Shown: positions 1-9,607, counted from the first letter of the stretch. The stretch is DNA of 64,000 bases from G942493375 sp942493375 (GCA_942493375.1 OW818698.1:1054001-1118000), one strand, 5' to 3'. Made by a program: numbers and translations. Notes: generated from the sequence alone by a model not told the origin.

Positions 1-987
1 ATAGTCGCTCTTCCAGTAGTTTCTGACACCGGCTGGTGCTATCCCATCCAGCATCGATTGCAATCCCACATATGGCATCTCATCAAACACGTCTACTACC
101 GGTAGCACAGACTCTCGCAGAGGAGCAATCACACGCTTACCCTCCTCTATTGACCCGGCATAGCAACCTACTATGGCGACAAGAGGTTTTCCATGCATCT
201 CCACAGGGACGAATGGAGCCGGTGGTGCAGTCACGAAGGATGCCATCGTGGTCAGTTCGTCGGGGAGGTTTTGTGTAAATTCGCGGTATATTTTGAGGAT
301 TCGTTCCGCTTCTGAAACCGGCCAGGCTATGAGTCCACCAAGTACCATAGGCCCGACTGGATGCAAACGGTAAGTAAACTCGGTAACAATGCCGAAGTTC
401 CCCCCACCCCCGCGAAGTGCCCAGAAGAGATCGGCATTCTTCTCTGAACTGGCATGGATGAGTTTACCTTCAGCAGTGACCAACGCAACGGTAACTAGAT
501 TGTCACACGCCAAACCGTGTTTCCTTTCCAGCCAGCCCATGCCTCCACCAAGAGTAAAGCCCCCGATTCCGGTAGTGGAAATCAGTCCGCCGGTAGACGC
601 AAGACCATACTCCTGAGTTGCTTTGTCAAACTCACCCCAGGTAACGCCTCCCTCGGCACGCACAGTTCGGGACTGCGGATCCACCTGTATTTGCTTCATC
701 AGAGCAAGGTCAATGACTACTCCCGCTTCACAAAGCGCATAGCCAGCTATGTTGTGTCCACCACCCCTTACTGACGCCGGTAGATTGTTCGCTCGTGCAA
801 AGGCGACTGCAGCCATAACGTCCTGTGCGTTGGCGCATTGCAAAATGACAGCCGGATGTTTATCTATCATCCCGTTCCATATCTTGCGCGCTTCGTCATA
901 ATCACTATCTTCCGGCTGTAAAATACGTCCTTCGAAAGTCTTGCTTAGTTCTTTGACTTTATGTTCATTAATTGTCACTGTAGACAT
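1..987 (-). CDS. BBE-like FAD-linked oxidase (3' end outside window)
   Basis: This is a flavin-dependent oxidase of the berberine-bridge-enzyme-like / PCMH FAD-binding group, which oxidises sugars or other alcohols with O2; the substrate cannot be read from sequence. The 329 visible residues start at an ATG (987-985) preceded by GGAGG at 996-1000. The motif RGGGHNIAGYA near residue 75 carries the histidine that binds FAD covalently in this family. TTGIGGFTLGGGMGWL followed by RKHGLACDN is the second FAD loop, and ALRGGGGNFGIVTEF is the usual PCMH end motif. The cysteine that gives a second covalent bond in bicovalent BBE enzymes appears to be isoleucine here (GLISTTG), so attachment is probably only through His. 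No signal peptide is seen, so the protein is probably cytoplasmic. Family is firm; substrate is unknown. Confidence 0.9.
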   Translation of the reverse strand, partial: MSTVTINEHKVKELSKTFEGRILQPEDSDYDEARKIWNGMIDKHPAVILQCANAQDVMAAVAFARANNLPASVRGGGHNIAGYALCEAGVVIDLALMKQIQVDPQSRTVRAEGGVTWGEFDKATQEYGLASTGGLISTTGIGGFTLGGGMGWLERKHGLACDNLVTVALVTAEGKLIHASSEKNADLFWALRGGGGNFGIVTEFTYRLHPVGPMVLGGLIAWPVSEAERILKIYREFTQNLPDELTTMASFVTAPPAPFVPVEMHGKPLVAIVGCYAGSIEEGKRVIAPLRESVLPVVDVFDEMPYVGLQSMLDGIAPAGVRNYWKSDY

Positions 988-1373
988 CCTATTATCCTCC
1001 TTACAAGTTCGGATGTTCTTCGTATTTCTGGTTATTCCCACTCTATTCAAGGCATTAAACGGAGATAGCTTAATGATCGAGACGATGCATAAACAAGTCA
1101 GCGGTTGTGGTTATACTGGTGGAGTATGATTTGAGTTTTGTGGAAATTCAAAGTCCATTCATACTTCGATACGCGCTCCGCGCTACTCAGCACGAACGGA
1201 CTTTACTTCGATACGCGCTTTGCGCTACTCAGCACGAACGGACTTTAGGTCATTTCACAGTAAACTGAACTCTTTCCGGGTGGATATTAAACTGCAAAAA
1301 CTATCACTTGGTTTACAATATTCGGTATGATAGAATCTTGGAACTACAAATGAACCTTATGTGGAGGGAATCT
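988..1373. other. intergenic region with tandem 42-bp repeat
   Basis: This is the divergent spacer between the FAD oxidase and the SGNH gene. It holds the 42-bp tandem repeat at 1163-1246 and a TTTCACAGTAAACTG string at about 1253-1267. No further gene is supported. Confidence 0.6.
1163..1246. repeat. two tandem 42-bp repeats (CTTCGATACGC...CTACTCAG family)
   Basis: Units 1163-1204 and 1205-1246 differ at two positions (CTCCGCG against CTTTGCG). Each contains CTTCGATACGC, CGCTACTCAG and CACGAACGG. The same vocabulary returns at 3427-3486, 52068-52104 and in the long inverted arms at 63441-63824, so this is one branch of a dispersed repeat family. Confidence 0.85.
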
Positions 1374-2195
1374 GTGGAAGCTTGTAGTGTTAGATGTTTA
1401 CTTTTTGCAGCAGCATTTCTTTGCTGCCTGGTGATACCGATGAATATTTCAAACGCCTCTGAGAAGAAAACAAGTGAGTTGCTCCCTGTGACTACTTCCG
1501 GTAATGGGCTTGGGCACGTGTTTACCAAGTTGAAGCAGGGCAAGCGGGTGACTATTGGGTACTTTGGTGGATCCATCACTGCCGGTGCAGGTTCAACTGA
1601 TCCGGAGAAACTCTGTTACAGAGCTCTTACAACTGCCTGGTTCAGGACGCAGTTCCCCGAAGAAGGAATTATTGAAGCTAACGCTGCGATAGGTGGGACC
1701 GGGTCGGTATTCGGAGCTGCACGGATTGAAAAGGACCTGATCGTAAATAATCCGGACCTGGTATTCATAGAGTTTGCAGTCAATGACAATGGATGGGACT
1801 ATACAAAAATCGGACCAGCAATGGAACAGATCATCAGGACAATACGGACCCGCCTGCCAGAAACAGATATCATAATGATCTACACTGTCGAATTCCCACG
1901 GATGTATGATGCCTATAAATCAGGCAAGACTCCGGATTCTATTGTACTCCACCAGAAAATCGCCTCCCACTACGGATGCAGTTCCATAAACGTCGGGCAG
2001 GAGCTATTTAATAAGGTAGACTCCGGTAAATCGACCTGGGCAGACCTGGCACCGGACAAATGCCATCCAAACGATGCCGGTTATGCAATGTATTTCAGGC
2101 AGATAAGAGATTTCCTTATTAAGCATAGGAAAGACAGAGCGCATCGAGTTTCAAAGCTGCCTGAGCCTTTGTATCAGGAGAATGTGGGAAAATAG
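1374..2195 (+). CDS. secreted SGNH/GDSL hydrolase
   Basis: This is an SGNH-fold esterase or acylhydrolase, probably removing acyl groups from sugars or lipids outside the cytoplasm. I chose the GTG at 1374 because GGAGGG lies 5 nt upstream (1363-1368) and the resulting N-terminus is a clean signal peptide with a hydrophobic LLFAAAFLCCLVI core. The open frame extends upstream to 1308, with in-frame ATGs at 1350 and 1362. The blocks are: GGSIT with the nucleophile Ser near residue 67; a glycine block at GGTGSVFGA; the oxyanion Asn in FAVNDN; and the Asp/His pair in DKCHPND near residues 229-232. All four SGNH residues are present, so it should be active. At about 273 residues it is of usual length. 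It is convergent with the URO-D gene, so no operon partner is visible. A role in deacetylating plant or algal polysaccharide is inference from the glycosidase-rich neighbourhood. Confidence 0.85.
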   Translation: MEACSVRCLLFAAAFLCCLVIPMNISNASEKKTSELLPVTTSGNGLGHVFTKLKQGKRVTIGYFGGSITAGAGSTDPEKLCYRALTTAWFRTQFPEEGIIEANAAIGGTGSVFGAARIEKDLIVNNPDLVFIEFAVNDNGWDYTKIGPAMEQIIRTIRTRLPETDIIMIYTVEFPRMYDAYKSGKTPDSIVLHQKIASHYGCSSINVGQELFNKVDSGKSTWADLAPDKCHPNDAGYAMYFRQIRDFLIKHRKDRAHRVSKLPEPLYQENVGK

Positions 2196-2249
2196 GGTGT
2201 GCTGAAGATGGCGTACGGGTCATGGATCACCCGTGCGAACAGAGATTTT

Positions 2250-3320
2250 CTATCCAAACGTAATGCTTTCTGCCCAATCTCGCACTGCTAGAAAACGCTC
2301 TAGTGGTGTAGGAATACCGTCTGAGAAGGGGCATAGTACAAAGCGGGATTTTCTCAGGCGCGGGGAGATTAGGTTATCCAGAGCTGGTCCGACTTCATTC
2401 AACGGGCAGGTCAGGAAAACATCCGGGGTCAGGGCTCCCATTATTATCAAGTCATCACCCAGCACATCCAGCGCTAGCTCCCATGGAGTATCACCCAGTA
2501 ATGGTGGTGTCAGGGCGTGGATGCCGTCTGTGTTGGTTTCTTTGATAATCGGGAGAATGTCCCGGACGTGTCCACACATATGCAGGATCGCGGTCTTGCC
2601 TCTCTCATGCACCGATTCCACAAATGCCCGCTGCGATGGCATATTGTATCTGGCGTAAATATCAGGACCTATGTAGCGGGTACTGGTGTTTTCGCACAGA
2701 ATCAGCACTTTCGCGGGGCCATCGGCACATATTTCAAACCTCTGCAAGTCTTTCTCGTCAATAGTCCTGATCAGGGTTTCTACCTCATCGGGATAGTCCT
2801 GCATCAGGTAGTAGAACCCCTCGATACCCATCGCTTCTTCCAGAAGGTGGGGAATGACTGAGGGAGGTATGAATGCAGTCGTGATCCCATCGTCTTTCAC
2901 CGCTGCCTCAATTTCGTCGAACTGTGCCTGCTCATCGACAGCTGCATACGAGGCTTCTTCCCATCGTTTTGTGTACAAGCGGACGTCCTCTATTGTTTTA
3001 ACGGGATACTCTATGGGGTGAACCTGGCGGCTAATCTTGCCAGTCAGCTCCCCGGATGCACATCGGCTCCGGATGGTGACATCTCCATGCTCATCCGTAG
3101 TTGTAGTAACTTCAACACCCGGCATTATACGGCTGCATCCATATATCCAGCCAAGTTGGACAATATCGCAGCGCAGGTAACGGTAGAAATCATAGCTATC
3201 CATGCCTGTAAGAGGTGCTGGGAGAGAGTTGAGCGTGTAGTGATCAACCAGCGTGGTCCACGACAACCTATCAGTTGGCTGTCCATGCAGCAAAGCATTG
3301 AGCCTTTCACGTCCGTTCAT
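2250..3320 (-). CDS. uroporphyrinogen decarboxylase (URO-D) domain protein, MtaA/CmuA-like
   Basis: This belongs to the URO-D superfamily subgroup that moves methyl groups from corrinoid proteins or binds tetrapyrroles, rather than to true HemE. The ATG at 3320 is chosen because GAGGTGAGA lies directly upstream; the frame is open further, to 3380. Key strings are RLNALLHGQPTDRLSW at the N-terminus, ALTPPLLGDTPWE, and the possible zinc ligands HMCGH in the middle with a late Cys in LCPFSDGIPTPLE, matching the H-x-C...C pattern of MtaA-type methyltransferases. It has 356 residues, a normal family length, and no signal peptide. Such proteins are abundant in Armatimonadota- and Lentisphaerota-type genomes, where most have no assigned substrate. 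No cognate corrinoid protein is adjacent. The superfamily call is firm; methyltransferase activity is inference. Confidence 0.88.
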   Translation of the reverse strand: MNGRERLNALLHGQPTDRLSWTTLVDHYTLNSLPAPLTGMDSYDFYRYLRCDIVQLGWIYGCSRIMPGVEVTTTTDEHGDVTIRSRCASGELTGKISRQVHPIEYPVKTIEDVRLYTKRWEEASYAAVDEQAQFDEIEAAVKDDGITTAFIPPSVIPHLLEEAMGIEGFYYLMQDYPDEVETLIRTIDEKDLQRFEICADGPAKVLILCENTSTRYIGPDIYARYNMPSQRAFVESVHERGKTAILHMCGHVRDILPIIKETNTDGIHALTPPLLGDTPWELALDVLGDDLIIMGALTPDVFLTCPLNEVGPALDNLISPRLRKSRFVLCPFSDGIPTPLERFLAVRDWAESITFG

Positions 3321-3426
3321 TCTCACCTCAAAGACATGCAGCAATATCTGAAGAATAACACTTGCCGGATTGTGTGTCAAAAAATGGTTTGGGTTCAGTA
3401 TGAAATGAGTAAACGTCCGTTCATCC

Positions 3427-3486
3427 TTCGCTTCTCGCTACTCAGGACTAACGGCTATTATTGCCAACGACTCAGGACTAACGGCT
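3427..3486. repeat. dispersed ACTCAGGACTAACGG repeat, two partial copies
   Basis: CTCAGGACTAACGGCT occurs at about 3441-3456 and again at about 3471-3486, separated by TATTATTGCCAACGA. The first copy is preceded by TTCGCTTCTCGCTA. The same sequence forms the arms of the 270-bp units near the right end of the window. Confidence 0.8.
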
Positions 3487-3492
3487 GAGGGG

Positions 3493-3516
3493 GCCGAACT
3501 GTGGTTCGGCGTTCCC
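3493..3516. repeat. short hairpin of the GGCGTTCCC family
   Basis: GCCGAAC (3493-3499) pairs with GTTCGGC (3504-3510) around a TGTG loop, followed by GTTCCC. Related hairpins with the same GGCGTTCCC tail are at 24702-24725 and 29413-29443. It lies downstream of the PAS histidine kinase (read on the minus strand), so it could also act in transcript ends, although no T-tract follows. Confidence 0.65.
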
Positions 3517-3525
3517 AGTGTTTGG

Positions 3526-6201
3526 TTAATTGTTTAGTTCAGGAGCACGCAGGGTGAATGCGGTTCCTATATTGTAGGCACTGGAGACTGTAAGTTCTCC
3601 GTTGATCGTCTCAATCATAGTCGCGACTGTCGCGAGGCCTATTCCGAAACCTATTGCTTTGTGCTTTTTTGGATAGTCCAGCTGTGTGAACTCATCGAAA
3701 ATAGAGCCAAGTTTATCGGACTCAATTCCGAAACCTGTGTCTGAGACTATGATCTCTATACCCCCGTTGCAGTGACTCATTATGATGTCTATGGAACCTG
3801 ACTCAGTAAATTTCACAGCATTTGCAAGCAAGTTGGTCAGTATTATTATAAGCTTCTGTTCGTCATACATTCCTGAATAAGAGTCATCAGAACATTGCGT
3901 GTTTATGTGCAGACCTTTACTGATCGCTTGAGGCATCACAGCAGAAAGGGCCTTGTCTACTATCTTGCAAGGTTTGCAGACCTTGGGTTGCAGTTTCATG
4001 GCACCACTCTTCGTGCGGGCGATCTCAAGAACACCGGTCACAATACTGAGTAGATGCTCGGAATTTACGAGAACCTTTTTGAGCAAAGCAGCTTGTTCAT
4101 CACTGACAGGTCCTATGACACCTTCCAGTAACATCCGTATATAGCCCTGGACAGCAGTTAATGGTGTTCTTACTTCATGCGTAATATTATTCAGGAATTC
4201 TGTTTGAATACTATATGCTTTACGCAGTTCCTCTTCCGCTCTCTTCCGCTCTGTTATGTCAAAGATAATTCCATCAACTGCCAGCAACCCTCCATCGCTA
4301 GAGCGTACCGCCTGACCTCTGTCCTGAACCCATCGAACAGAACCATTAGCATGAATGATCCGATATTCGACAACGAACGAATCCTTGTCCATATCCCACT
4401 GGTGGGTATATTTATCAAGCCAAAGCCTGTCTTCAGGATGAATGATAGTCTTTAGATAGGGGAGTACTTCACTATTGAGTACCTCTGCAGAATAACCGGA
4501 GATATCTTTTATAATATCATTGAGGAATATTGCATTCTGTTCTGGAGTAAACTTCGTGCAGTACACAGCGCCTGGAATATTGGCAACAAAAGAACGCAAC
4601 CGGGCCTCAGACTCAGCCAGTGCCTGTTGATTCTTCTTAGCGCCGCTGATGTCACGTCCCACAGCCTGTATTTCAACCAGACAGCCATTGCTATCAAAGA
4701 TAGCACAGCATTCCCATGCGATACACCGCCAGCCATGCACAGTTATCGCTCGCTGTTCATAATGACAACGATAAGGAGGATCCGTCAGCTTCTCCAGTTC
4801 TGCAATTGTCAGTGGAAGGTCTTCCTCATGCACAAGTGGTGTAAATGATTGCCCCAACAGTTCATTGCTGGATTTGCCAAACATTTGACAGTAAGCCTCA
4901 TTTACATATGTGAACTGGTTTTCAGTATCTACCCGTACGATAAGGTCGAACTGCGAATCAAGAAGCCCACGATATAATTTCTCCCTTTTGCGCAATTCTT
5001 CTTCTGCGTTTTTTCTGTCGGTAACGTCAAATATGATCCCATCAAACGAAAGCAACTCTCCAGCTTCAGAGAGCACTGTCTGCCCCCTGTCCAGGACCCA
5101 TCGAATGGAACCATCTGCATGAATGATCCGAAACTCCAGCAGGAATTTGTTATGGTTGCGCATCCATTCAGCCGAGTGCTCCCTGACTATATTCAAATCA
5201 TCAGGGTGTATGACATTTGCTATGGTGCCAACAAAGTTCTCTACAGGATAGCCTGTAATGGTTTCAATGGCATTATTGAGGAACTTCATCACGAAGTGTT
5301 CCTCTACCCGAACCGATCTGTATACTGCTCCTGAAATATTGGATACAAATGCACGCAGACTGGATTCAGATACAAGCAGAGCCTGACGTTCCAACTTTAT
5401 GTCGGTGATATCTCGGCCCACTGCCTGAAATTCCACAATATTGCCAAGGTCATCAAAAATGGAGCAATTCTCTACGGCAAACCATCTCCAGCCATTGACA
5501 GTCCAATTGCGTTGTTCGTAATAACAACGGTATGGCGGCGCTTTCAACTTCTCCATTTCGGCCAAAGTAAGGGCAATATCATCTGTGTGGACAAGTGGAA
5601 CGAAGGATGTACCCATCAACTCTTCAACCGACTTACCAAACACACGGCAGAAGGATTCATTAGCATATGTAAAGCAAAAATCCGTATCTATTCTGGCAAT
5701 AAGGTCAAACTGCGATTCTATAAGCCCACGGTATCTCTTTTCACTTTCACGCAGCGCAATTTCTGTGTTTTTTCGTTCGGTGATATCCTCGAAGACTGTG
5801 ACTATATATCCAGCCTCAGGAGAATAAACAACCATGTTATACCAGGCTTTTAAGGGGGCTGAATAATACTCAAAGCGCTCAGATGTAGCAGTTTCCATGA
5901 TACGAACGTATCCGTCAAACATTTCCCGTTCGTTCTCCATTACATTGGGAAATAATTCAGAATAGTTCCTGCCGACGACATCATGCAGTCCTGTTAAGGT
6001 CTCAAAGGCTTTGTTTACCGATACAAATATGAAATCACATAGTTCACCATTTTCATCGAAACATATGCGGCGAAGAGAGTATCCATTCAGCATATTGTCG
6101 AACAATTGCTGATATCTCTTTTCAGTCCTTTTTAACGCATCTTCAATCGTTTGCTGTGACTTGGTTGTATCTTTAGTTGTTTTGATATCTTTTTTTCCCA
6201 A
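3526..6201 (-). CDS. multi-PAS sensor histidine kinase (no receiver domain)
   Basis: This is a soluble sensor kinase of about 891 residues without transmembrane segments. Five PAS-type modules fill residues about 25-650; four form near-repeats, with motifs such as LIARIDTDFCFTYANESF, LIVRVDTENQFTYVNEAY and the PAC-type GRDI and FDVTDRK endings. The HisKA H-box is FLNNITHEVRTPLTAVQG (His near residue 675). The ATPase domain has N-box LANAVKF, G1 VSDTGFGI and G2 GFGIGLATVATMI. It should autophosphorylate and pass phosphate to an unlinked receiver, as none is adjacent. The start is a TTG at 6201 with a weak AGGT-type site, so the first residues are uncertain. A 75-nt inverted structure lies just upstream (6220-6294). 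The PAS duplication pattern suggests internal tandem amplification. Ligands cannot be predicted. Confidence 0.9.
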   Translation of the reverse strand: MGKKDIKTTKDTTKSQQTIEDALKRTEKRYQQLFDNMLNGYSLRRICFDENGELCDFIFVSVNKAFETLTGLHDVVGRNYSELFPNVMENEREMFDGYVRIMETATSERFEYYSAPLKAWYNMVVYSPEAGYIVTVFEDITERKNTEIALRESEKRYRGLIESQFDLIARIDTDFCFTYANESFCRVFGKSVEELMGTSFVPLVHTDDIALTLAEMEKLKAPPYRCYYEQRNWTVNGWRWFAVENCSIFDDLGNIVEFQAVGRDITDIKLERQALLVSESSLRAFVSNISGAVYRSVRVEEHFVMKFLNNAIETITGYPVENFVGTIANVIHPDDLNIVREHSAEWMRNHNKFLLEFRIIHADGSIRWVLDRGQTVLSEAGELLSFDGIIFDVTDRKNAEEELRKREKLYRGLLDSQFDLIVRVDTENQFTYVNEAYCQMFGKSSNELLGQSFTPLVHEEDLPLTIAELEKLTDPPYRCHYEQRAITVHGWRCIAWECCAIFDSNGCLVEIQAVGRDISGAKKNQQALAESEARLRSFVANIPGAVYCTKFTPEQNAIFLNDIIKDISGYSAEVLNSEVLPYLKTIIHPEDRLWLDKYTHQWDMDKDSFVVEYRIIHANGSVRWVQDRGQAVRSSDGGLLAVDGIIFDITERKRAEEELRKAYSIQTEFLNNITHEVRTPLTAVQGYIRMLLEGVIGPVSDEQAALLKKVLVNSEHLLSIVTGVLEIARTKSGAMKLQPKVCKPCKIVDKALSAVMPQAISKGLHINTQCSDDSYSGMYDEQKLIIILTNLLANAVKFTESGSIDIIMSHCNGGIEIIVSDTGFGIESDKLGSIFDEFTQLDYPKKHKAIGFGIGLATVATMIETINGELTVSSAYNIGTAFTLRAPELNN

Positions 6202-6538
6202 GACCTACTCACCTGACTGGCGCACATTATTCGTGATTGACTCACTATCGCCCCTACTGCTGGTCGAAAGCAGAGTCTGGTGAATAATGCGCGCTAGACT
6301 ATATTGAATGACTGTCAACTATTCCATATTTGTGTCTAAATCATTGAATCACGATACCTATCAGTCAGTGTGTGTATATAGTATTACTAATAGAACCGTT
6401 ATTTGATTTTCAGTTGACTTATTATACTATGTCGAGTCGTATTTCTAACAATCGCGAAAAACGGAAGGGACAGGCTTCAGACTTCAGGAAGGAAAGCGGC
6501 TGGTTGGTTTTGTATATACATGTAAATGGGATAGCACT
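6202..6538. other. intergenic region between divergent kinase and GH38-like genes
   Basis: It contains the nested inverted repeat at 6220-6294 and, at 6463-6490, a GGAAGGGA octamer followed by a short heptamer run (GGCTTCA GACTTCA GGAAGG). No further gene is supported. Confidence 0.5.
6220..6294 (-). promoter_or_regulatory. nested inverted repeat in the leader of the PAS kinase gene
   Basis: GCGCACATTATTC (6220-6232) pairs with GAATAATGCGCGC (6282-6294) with one mismatch. Inside are GACTC/GAGTC (6239-6243 with 6273-6277) and CTGCT/AGCAG (6257-6261 with 6269-6273). The structure ends about 18 nt before the TTG start of the minus-strand kinase gene, so it would sit in its 5' leader. A regulatory role is inference; a dispersed palindrome is the alternative. 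Confidence 0.45.
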
Positions 6539-9500
6539 ATGGGCAAAGGATGGGCAGACATAATGTTATATTGTCGGAATAAAGTTATGTGCGGGTTCAC
6601 TGTAGTGTTCACTATTATTATGCTGTGTTGCACGATGACGGCATCGTTTGGCAGTCCTGTTGAACTTGCTGCGAAGTCGGCTGTTATCCATGGGATAGTG
6701 GCACGATATGAGGTGCTTCAGGGGGTTGGCAATATATGTTACTGGACCGACCAGGCAGACTGGTTGGAATGGAAGTTCAATATAGAAAAACCTGGCGAAT
6801 ATATTGTAGAGCTCAAATACTCATGTGCACCCAGCTTTGAAGGCAGCACGTTTGAAGTGACTACCGGGGATCAGCATTTAAATGGAAAGATCGGCACTCA
6901 TACAGGTGCCTGGAGCTACTACGACACAATGCAACTGGGCACTTTAAATCTTGATCACATCGGCACTTATATACTCTCCCTCAAACCGACCAGCAAACCG
7001 GGCGGCGCAGTGATGAACCTGGTCTGGTTGCGATTGATCCCGGAAGCAGAATACAAAGGAAAAACCGACCCAAATGACGACCTCAAAGGCAGCGTATATA
7101 TCGTGCCGAATTTCCATCCAGCTTCATCCGGCTGGCTGACCGACTTTTCTACTGAACGCAACTACTGCCTGAACACCTACCTGGACCACCTGGACCGTGT
7201 GCGTGACGACCCTAACTATGCCTTCGATCTATCGGAGGTCGTCCACTTGATCAGTATGATTAACTTCGAACCTCAGCGTGTCCCGGAGCTGAAGCAGCGG
7301 ATTAAGGAAGGCCGGGTGGAACTGGCTAATGGGTTCTTTAATGAGCCTACTATCAACCTTTCCGGAGGAGAAGCACTGGTCAAGGAGGGTGTAGAGGGTA
7401 TAAGATGGCAGCGCGAGATGATGGGAGTGAAGCCCCGGTTTGCCTGGATGATCGATGTGATCGGGGTCAACGAACAGATGCCCCAGATTGTCTCCGGGCT
7501 CGGGTTGGATGCTCTCGTCTATTGCCGTTATAACCCGACAGGCAGTGCGTTACACTGGGCTTTGGCTCCTGATGGCACCAAAACACTTGCTATCAGCTCC
7601 CCTGCATACTCAGACTGGTGGCCGGTTTTCGGGTCTGATAAACCTGTAGGGAATGACGATCTGCGAGAGTTGGCAGGCGATGTCAGGGACAAACTTACTG
7701 TGACGCAGCCGGGCCTGCCTGTATTCGTCCTCGGAGGCGCTGGAGACTATTCCACTGCACCAAAATACAAGGGATACCCGAGCGAGTTCCTTAAGCAGTG
7801 GGGTGAGTTCCTGCCGGGTATGAAACTTAAGTTTGCAACTGCTGGAAACTATCTGGATGCTGTGATGCCGGATATCAAGTCCGGAAAAGTGAAGCTTCCT
7901 GTTATGCGCGGCGGGACGATCTTTGCTCCAAGTGGGTCCTGGACAGCATTCTGGATTCAGAACCCTACAGTTAAGAAGTGGTTCCGGCAGTGTGAGGCTG
8001 AGATACAGGCGGGTGAAGCGTCGGCTGCTATTGCTAGTCTTACCGGCAATTACACATATCCTGTTCAGGATTTCTATCATGCCTGGCTGCTTATGTGCTT
8101 GAATATGGACAGAAATACGCTCTGGGGAGCGGCAGGAGGAATGGTGTTCGATCACCCGAAGTCCTGGGCTGCAAAGGACCGGTTTGAGTGGATTGATCAA
8201 ACAACCGCTGACAACAACCGAACCGCACTGCAAACTATATTTGGCAAAGGGCAGAGCATAGGGTTGTTTAATCCGTTGAACTGGAAGAGGAGCGATCCAA
8301 GTGTGCTTCAACTACCGCAAGGTCGATCTTTAAAAGGTATGGTCTGCCAGAACACTGCAGATGGAAAGGTTCTCTGCAGTCCTGTCGTACCATCAGTCGG
8401 CGTTAAATCCATGGAATTATCAACAAAAGCTCCCGTGAATCCGAAGCAGATTGAACTGCCGGATACAATAGAGACTGACTTCTATTCGATCCGCATAGAC
8501 CCGAACACAGGAGCGCTTGTGAGTCTGAGAACTAAGCCATCCAGGCATGAGATGCTGGCAGGACCGGTGGATATAGTGGCTGAAAAAGGCACCGGGAGCG
8601 GTGATTTTGCGGAATATCGACCATATAGAAAGAGGCTTGCGAGTGTAAAGGATATTAAACCGACGATTTCTGTCACCACAGGTCCGCTTGCTACAATAGT
8701 AGATGTGCGTTCGGAGTTCTACGGTGGTAAGGAGTGCCGGAGGGTGATGACTTTATACAAGAAGCATCCAAGAATAGACTTCGATGTTGAGCTGAGCGAC
8801 ATTCCTGATGCTACAGTCGTAGTTACCGAGTTCCCACTTGCAGGTGAGATCAGGGAGGTCCGGCGTGGGATTCCATATGGCTTCTCCGTAGCTTCCTGGC
8901 CGAATCCTGACCCAAAGATGCCTGGATGCGCGACGGGTATAGTCCCCGCTGTCCGCTGGTCTCATTATACGACTGCTGATGGCTACGGGTTTGCGATCCT
9001 GGACAGGGGGCTTTCCGGCCGAGAACTCAACGGCAACACCCCGGTCATATTCCTTATGAATGCCTGTGACAAATACGATGGCTACGACTGCGCGTGGCTA
9101 AGTGGTAAAGGAACGCAGAAACTCTCATTTGCGTTGGTTGCAAACGAAGGCGGGTTCCCTAAATCGAATGTTGTCAGAATGGGATATGAGTTCAATGCTC
9201 CAATACTTGCAACAACAGGATCAGCAGTGAATACCCCCCACTCTTTCGTCAAGACATCCGACAACATGATCGTTGAAGCAATCCGAAGAGAGGGGCAGTT
9301 CATTGAAATCAGGATGGTTGAGAGCAAAGGACTCCCGGGAACCGCGAAGGTAGCTCTCTCACTTCCGCACACTGACGCTGCAATTACAAATATGCTGGGA
9401 GAGAATCCGATCAAGCTAAGGGGAAACTCTTCCTATACATTTAAAGTGAGGCCGCAGCAGATAGTCACAATGCGGTTCAAGACCAAAGCTGGAGTCAAGA

Positions 9501-9607
9501 AGATCAAACCGCTGACAGACTGGAACCCAATGGTACCAGTTGCCAAGCGTGATATGCTCAATAAGCGTCTGCCAAACGTCCTGGGGCATCCGCCGCTGGG
9601 ATGGTGA
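6539..9607 (+). CDS. secreted GH38-like (alpha-mannosidase family) protein
   Basis: This is a large exported protein of about 1020 residues. A signal peptide covers the N-terminus (core GFTVVFTIIMLCC, cleavage near ASFGS). If the ATG at 6563 is used instead of 6539, the n-region is shorter and AAAGGATGG serves as ribosome site. Residues about 60-165 look like a beta-sandwich carbohydrate-binding module (WKFNIEKPGEYIVELKY). A GH38-type catalytic domain follows: VYIVPNFHPASSGW, then FFNEPTINLSGGEALVKE, then WMIDVIGVNEQMPQIVSG with the expected nucleophile Asp near residue 305. The C-terminal half is the beta-rich GH38 region. In active GH38 enzymes the first motif is H-x-H-x-D, binding zinc. 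Here it reads NFHPASS, so one His and the Asp appear missing, which questions the activity. Related but distinct DUF families are possible. Confidence 0.8.
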   Translation: MGKGWADIMLYCRNKVMCGFTVVFTIIMLCCTMTASFGSPVELAAKSAVIHGIVARYEVLQGVGNICYWTDQADWLEWKFNIEKPGEYIVELKYSCAPSFEGSTFEVTTGDQHLNGKIGTHTGAWSYYDTMQLGTLNLDHIGTYILSLKPTSKPGGAVMNLVWLRLIPEAEYKGKTDPNDDLKGSVYIVPNFHPASSGWLTDFSTERNYCLNTYLDHLDRVRDDPNYAFDLSEVVHLISMINFEPQRVPELKQRIKEGRVELANGFFNEPTINLSGGEALVKEGVEGIRWQREMMGVKPRFAWMIDVIGVNEQMPQIVSGLGLDALVYCRYNPTGSALHWALAPDGTKTLAISSPAYSDWWPVFGSDKPVGNDDLRELAGDVRDKLTVTQPGLPVFVLGGAGDYSTAPKYKGYPSEFLKQWGEFLPGMKLKFATAGNYLDAVMPDIKSGKVKLPVMRGGTIFAPSGSWTAFWIQNPTVKKWFRQCEAEIQAGEASAAIASLTGNYTYPVQDFYHAWLLMCLNMDRNTLWGAAGGMVFDHPKSWAAKDRFEWIDQTTADNNRTALQTIFGKGQSIGLFNPLNWKRSDPSVLQLPQGRSLKGMVCQNTADGKVLCSPVVPSVGVKSMELSTKAPVNPKQIELPDTIETDFYSIRIDPNTGALVSLRTKPSRHEMLAGPVDIVAEKGTGSGDFAEYRPYRKRLASVKDIKPTISVTTGPLATIVDVRSEFYGGKECRRVMTLYKKHPRIDFDVELSDIPDATVVVTEFPLAGEIREVRRGIPYGFSVASWPNPDPKMPGCATGIVPAVRWSHYTTADGYGFAILDRGLSGRELNGNTPVIFLMNACDKYDGYDCAWLSGKGTQKLSFALVANEGGFPKSNVVRMGYEFNAPILATTGSAVNTPHSFVKTSDNMIVEAIRREGQFIEIRMVESKGLPGTAKVALSLPHTDAAITNMLGENPIKLRGNSSYTFKVRPQQIVTMRFKTKAGVKKIKPLTDWNPMVPVAKRDMLNKRLPNVLGHPPLGW

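Noticed and set aside
7610..8311. 233-codon antisense frame inside the GH38-like gene
   Set aside because: Shadow of a long, well-supported gene; composition and motifs fit only the plus strand.
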